NCBI GenBank assembly: GCA_029261875.1
Contig: JAJDAL010000041.1
Coordinates: 1-64,000, forward strand
Origin: Deltaproteobacteria bacterium
Lineage (GTDB): Bacteria > Myxococcota_A > UBA9160 > JAJDAL01
Direction of reading: 5' to 3'
Length of the DNA: 64,000 bases
Shown: positions 61,136-64,000 of the stretch, one piece after another
Layout of the letters: the number at the start of each line of letters is the position of its first letter
Numbering within the stretch: the first letter of the stretch is position 1
The notes under the pieces: model-generated
The model's input: the letters and a program-made list of their open reading frames with translations, nothing else
The model's database searches: none
What the model was told of the DNA's origin: nothing
Position numbers and translations under genes: made by a program

Positions 61136-62898
61136 GAGCGGGACCCCGTTTTCGGTCGCAGCACGAACACGGGCAACGCAAAGCCCTCCCCTTCGAGCAT
61201 GCCGTCCGCGAATCCGTAGCGACCCACTTCTTCCCACCCCTCGAACAGTTCGGCCAATCGAACGCGACCGTAGATCCGCGCCGCATTGAAGATCACGCGA
61301 TCCCGCCCGACGGGAACCGCGAGGAAGACGAGCCCGTCCGGCTGCATCAATTCCCGAAGGCGCTGCATCCGTCGGAGATCCGCATCCGGCTCGGGCGCAT
61401 CGCCGCGCACACCGAGACCCGCCTGGGCCAGGGAAAAGATCGACAGGGCCGCGTCGAAGCGCGATCCGCGTTCCCGCGCTTCGTCGAAGGTCTCGCTGAC
61501 CAGTTTTTCGGAGCGGCTCTCGATCGGGCGTTCGCCGAGGGCGGTCGGCTTCGCCCCCGCCCGCAGGCACAGCGCTTCGTAGTAGGGATTGATGGAATCC
61601 ACGACCGCGACCCGCGCCCCTTCGAGCGGGTGTTTGCCGAGGGCGTCCCCCAGGGCCAGGTCGGACATGTAGAAGACACTCGCGAAGGAGCGACGCGTCA
61701 AGCTATCGCGCTGTTCGTTCTCCGGCGCCGCGGGATCGAGATACAGAGCGAAGTCGCGATCGGTGTAGAAATCCCGGTGGGAAGGCGCAAAAGCCGCGTT
61801 GAGGAATCCCTCCTCGATCTCGACCCGGCCCCCCATGGAAAATGCCGCGCTGAGTTCGTCGGAAACCGCCTGTGCGGGGACCGGTGCCACTTCCTCCCCG
61901 TAGAGTCGGGAGAAAAGCGAACGGTTGCGGAAGAAATACTTCGTATTTTCATACTCGACCCAGGTCTTGACCGCGCCGTAGATCCCATTCTGATGTTTGG
62001 CGGCAAAGATGTCCTCGCTGCGCTGTTCGTTTTCGGCGAGGAGTGCGGCGTTCTCCCGCTGCAAGCGTTCGATTTCCGCACGGCGGCCCTTGCGCGTCAA
62101 CCAGCCCAGTCGCGCGGGGCCGTTCCCTTCTACGTCGGCGGCCGACCTGGCGATCGATTGCGCGGACGAGTTGGCGAGCACGGGCTGCGCCGCACCGGCA
62201 TGGCGCAGCAGTCCCGTCACCGGCGCGCTCGCACCCTGGCGGCGCGACTCCGTGAAGGACCAGCGAAGCTCGCCGAGCCGAAGCCAGGTCTCCACATCTC
62301 CGGGTCGGCCCGCGGTCACCTTCTGCTGGTAACCGAGTGCCTCTTCGAGTCGCCCCTGACTCGGGAGCAGGTGCGCGAGCGACTCATTGGCCGAAACGTT
62401 GTCGGGTTCCCGGCGCAGAACCTCGTCGAAGACTTCGATCGATTCAACCGTACGTTGAACGTGCGCCAGAATCTGACCCAGTGTGAGGCGCAACGTGATG
62501 CAATCTCGCCCGTCCGCCAGAACCGCGCGCGCGACGCCGATCGCTTCGTCGTAAGCCTCGTGTTTGGAAAGCAACTGAGCCAGCAGCAGGCCCCGGTCCG
62601 CATCCAAAGGCAATCGCGCGTCGGGCGAGGCCACCGCAGCGTCGGTTCCCGGCTCTTCCCGGCTTTCCAGGGCGGCGAGGGCAGCGCGCAGTTCGTGTCG
62701 CTCGGGATCGCGTTCCAGCGCCGTGCGTAACACGCCCACAGCCTCTTGCCTTCGATTCAGCAGGGCCACGCAGTGGCTCAGCCCGACGACGGATTCGCAA
62801 TCCAGCGGATCCCCCGCGACACGCCGCTGAAAATGGAGTTCCGCCGCCCGAAGGCTCGGTTCTCCGCCCGGCACCGATATGCGATCCTCTATTTCCAA
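61132..62898 (-). CDS. TPR/coiled-coil protein with C-terminal DUF268 domain, copy 4
   Basis: 588 residues from TTG 62898. The N-terminal 215 residues are TPR repeats ('AVGVLRTALERDPERHELRAALAAL', 'SIEVFDEVLRREPDNVSANESLAHLL'). A coiled-coil region follows (about 265-295, 'AEIERLQRENAALLAENEQ'), then the DUF268 domain (about 320-588: 'FSMGGRVEIEEGFLNAAF', 'LMQPDGLVFLAVPVGRDRVIFNAARIYG', 'LFEGWEEVGRYGF'). The EHDGLG motif is degraded to AQAGLG and DPDGDL to EPDADL. It may be a regulatory or scaffold member. It starts divergently from the DegT gene and is coupled to copy 3. Confidence 0.78.
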   Translation of the reverse strand: MEIEDRISVPGGEPSLRAAELHFQRRVAGDPLDCESVVGLSHCVALLNRRQEAVGVLRTALERDPERHELRAALAALESREEPGTDAAVASPDARLPLDADRGLLLAQLLSKHEAYDEAIGVARAVLADGRDCITLRLTLGQILAHVQRTVESIEVFDEVLRREPDNVSANESLAHLLPSQGRLEEALGYQQKVTAGRPGDVETWLRLGELRWSFTESRRQGASAPVTGLLRHAGAAQPVLANSSAQSIARSAADVEGNGPARLGWLTRKGRRAEIERLQRENAALLAENEQRSEDIFAAKHQNGIYGAVKTWVEYENTKYFFRNRSLFSRLYGEEVAPVPAQAVSDELSAAFSMGGRVEIEEGFLNAAFAPSHRDFYTDRDFALYLDPAAPENEQRDSLTRRSFASVFYMSDLALGDALGKHPLEGARVAVVDSINPYYEALCLRAGAKPTALGERPIESRSEKLVSETFDEARERGSRFDAALSIFSLAQAGLGVRGDAPEPDADLRRMQRLRELMQPDGLVFLAVPVGRDRVIFNAARIYGRVRLAELFEGWEEVGRYGFADGMLEGEGFALPVFVLRPKTGSRS

Positions 62899-62971
62899 GT
62901 GCCGGAATCTACCGCGCGGCTCTGCAAACCGCTTGAACTTTGGAACGATTCGAAAATGAGACGCGGTTCGA

Positions 62972-63001
62972 TTGACGCTCGCGCAAGGCCTGCGATAGGT
63001 T
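62972..63001 (+). promoter_or_regulatory. Possible promoter for the DegT-family gene
   Basis: TTGACG (62972-62977) is followed after 18 bases by TAGGTT (62996-63001), within the 157-bp divergent region between DUF268 copy 4 and the DegT gene. The -10 is weak and other spacings are possible. The same -10 sequence stands before lon. Confidence 0.35.
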
Positions 63002-63055
63002 CAATCCCCCGGCAACAGCCGGTCATTCCGCCGCTGCAGGCAAGAGGGGAAGAAA

Positions 63056-64000
63056 TTGAGAGTTTCATTCGGTGAGCTTCGGATCGGCGATGTCGCGCGC
63101 CGTTATCTCCAATCCGCGGTCGAGAAGAACTGGGCCAGCCAGGGTGAGAATGTCGCGGAATTCGAGCGCCGATTTGCGGAGCGATTCGGCTATGCCGAGG
63201 CCGTCGCCTGCAGCTCGGGCACCGACGCCGTCATCATCTCCGTCGCAGCGCTTCACGATTTCGGCGCCGAGCGCGGAGACGAAGTCATCACGCCGGCGTG
63301 TTCCTTCGTCGCAACCGCCAACGCGATCCTGGCCGCGGGCTTCACCCCCAAATTCGTCGATGTCGACCGCTCCACCCTGAATATCGACCCGGCGCAGATC
63401 GAAGCGGCCATCACACCCCGCACCCGCGCCATCGTCGCCGTCCACACCATGGGTAAGCCGTGCGACATGGATGCCATCACCGACATCGCCCAGCGTCGCG
63501 GATTGCGGGTGATCGAAGATGCCTGCGAAGCGCACGGTGCCAAGCACCGGAACCGTTACGTGGGCGGCATCGGGGACGCCGGCCAATTCAGTTTTTACGC
63601 CGCACATTTGATCTGCAGCGGTGAAGGCGGCATGGCGGTGACGAACGACCCCGAGTGGGCGGCGATCCTCCGATCCGTGCGCTCCCACGGGCGACCCACC
63701 GGCAGCGACTTCTTCGAATTTCAACGCTTCGGTACCAATTCCAAGATGAACGACCTCGAAGCCGCCCTGGGCATCGAGGGCATCGATCAATTCGATGCCA
63801 CCTTCGACCAGCGCAAGATCCACATGAACCGCCTGCTCGAACTTACCGACGACCTCGAGGAATTCGTCGAGCGCAGCCGCCAAGCCCCCCACGAACTCAT
63901 TTCGCCCCACGCGTTCCACCTCGTGCTGCGCAATCCCGATCACGATATGAAGAAGCTCTACGCATTCCTCGAGGATTCGAGCATTCAGTGCAAGACGTTG
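63056..64000 (+). CDS. DegT/DnrJ/EryC1-family PLP enzyme with His instead of PLP Lys (3' end outside window)
   Basis: 315 residues visible from TTG 63056 (GAGGGGA five bases upstream); the frame is open to the last base. Fold-type I sugar aminotransferase features: 'WASQGENVAEFERRF', 'SSGTDAVIISVAAL', 'DEVITPACSFVATANAI', 'VIEDACEAHGA' and 'SFYAAHLICSGEGGMAV'. The residue that should be the Schiff-base lysine is His184. The same swap is known in ColD and RfbH/E1, which remove the C3 hydroxyl of 4-keto-6-deoxyhexoses. The Fe-S cysteines of RfbH are not seen up to the window end, so it is more like ColD. Confidence 0.85.
   Translation, partial: MRVSFGELRIGDVARRYLQSAVEKNWASQGENVAEFERRFAERFGYAEAVACSSGTDAVIISVAALHDFGAERGDEVITPACSFVATANAILAAGFTPKFVDVDRSTLNIDPAQIEAAITPRTRAIVAVHTMGKPCDMDAITDIAQRRGLRVIEDACEAHGAKHRNRYVGGIGDAGQFSFYAAHLICSGEGGMAVTNDPEWAAILRSVRSHGRPTGSDFFEFQRFGTNSKMNDLEAALGIEGIDQFDATFDQRKIHMNRLLELTDDLEEFVERSRQAPHELISPHAFHLVLRNPDHDMKKLYAFLEDSSIQCKTL

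Noticed and set aside
61072..62730. 552-residue + strand open frame opposite DUF268 copy 4
   Set aside because: Long antisense frames are common at this GC content. The - strand gene has TPR and DUF268 motifs and the + frame has none.

Overview
The window is GC-rich (low to mid 60s per cent by eye), tightly packed chromosomal DNA with about 60 protein genes and one tRNA. I see no insertion sequence, prophage or CRISPR array. The opening genes (a small protein of myxobacterial type, an MglA-like GTPase, a GAF/degenerate-GGDEF protein) and the heavy use of GTG and TTG starts suggest a Myxococcota or other delta-proteobacterial-type Gram-negative. That placement is inference from gene content, not a search.

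Bases 1-12,150 are housekeeping and sulfur metabolism. After the signalling genes comes a leftward operon: a CymR-like Rrf2 regulator, a JAMM peptidase of the cysteine-carrier type, a TolB-like lipoprotein, ATP sulfurylase (sat) and alanine dehydrogenase (ald). Rightward follow a membrane protein, a class V aminotransferase, tRNA-Leu(CAG) and lon. Bases 12,200-17,500 hold two secreted FG-GAP/VCBS proteins that share a FnIII-like module, with a GT4 glycosyltransferase between them.

From about 17.6 kb to the end the window is one very large surface-glycan locus made of alternating operons. (a) 17.6-24.9 kb: a GT2 enzyme and a CDP-sugar set (rfbF, rfbG, an RmlC-type epimerase, a sugar C-methyltransferase) with a PAPS sulfotransferase and an SGNH protein. 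(b) 25.1-31.7 kb: a possible 40-residue membrane peptide coupled to an FkbM methyltransferase, a CmcI-like methyltransferase, two SDRs, a B12-type radical SAM enzyme and transaldolase. (c) 31.8-35.1 kb: a GmhA-like isomerase, an SGNH protein and a glycosyltransferase-like/FAS1 fusion. (d) 35.3-38.0 kb: a TPR protein and a two-gene ABC polysaccharide exporter. (e) 38.0-52.4 kb: a 15-gene leftward operon with UDP-galactopyranose mutase, TylF-type and other methyltransferases, GmhB-like phosphatase, several SDRs, a reversed-order HldE-like fusion, a Cys-less nucleotide-sugar dehydrogenase homologue, split transketolase and a SPASM radical SAM enzyme. (f) 53.2-62.9 kb: a cluster with four DUF268-type proteins, two paralogous membrane-anchored SGNH proteins, a PhyH-like dioxygenase and a TPR protein. 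(g) The edge carries a DegT-family enzyme with His in place of the PLP lysine.

Taken together, the locus could make an ABC-exported, heavily methylated and possibly sulfated polysaccharide. It could contain a C-methylated 6-deoxyhexose from a CDP-sugar, galactofuranose and a heptose drawn from sedoheptulose-7-phosphate. The least explained part, and my best candidate for an undescribed system, is the DUF268/SGNH/dioxygenase cluster at 53-63 kb.
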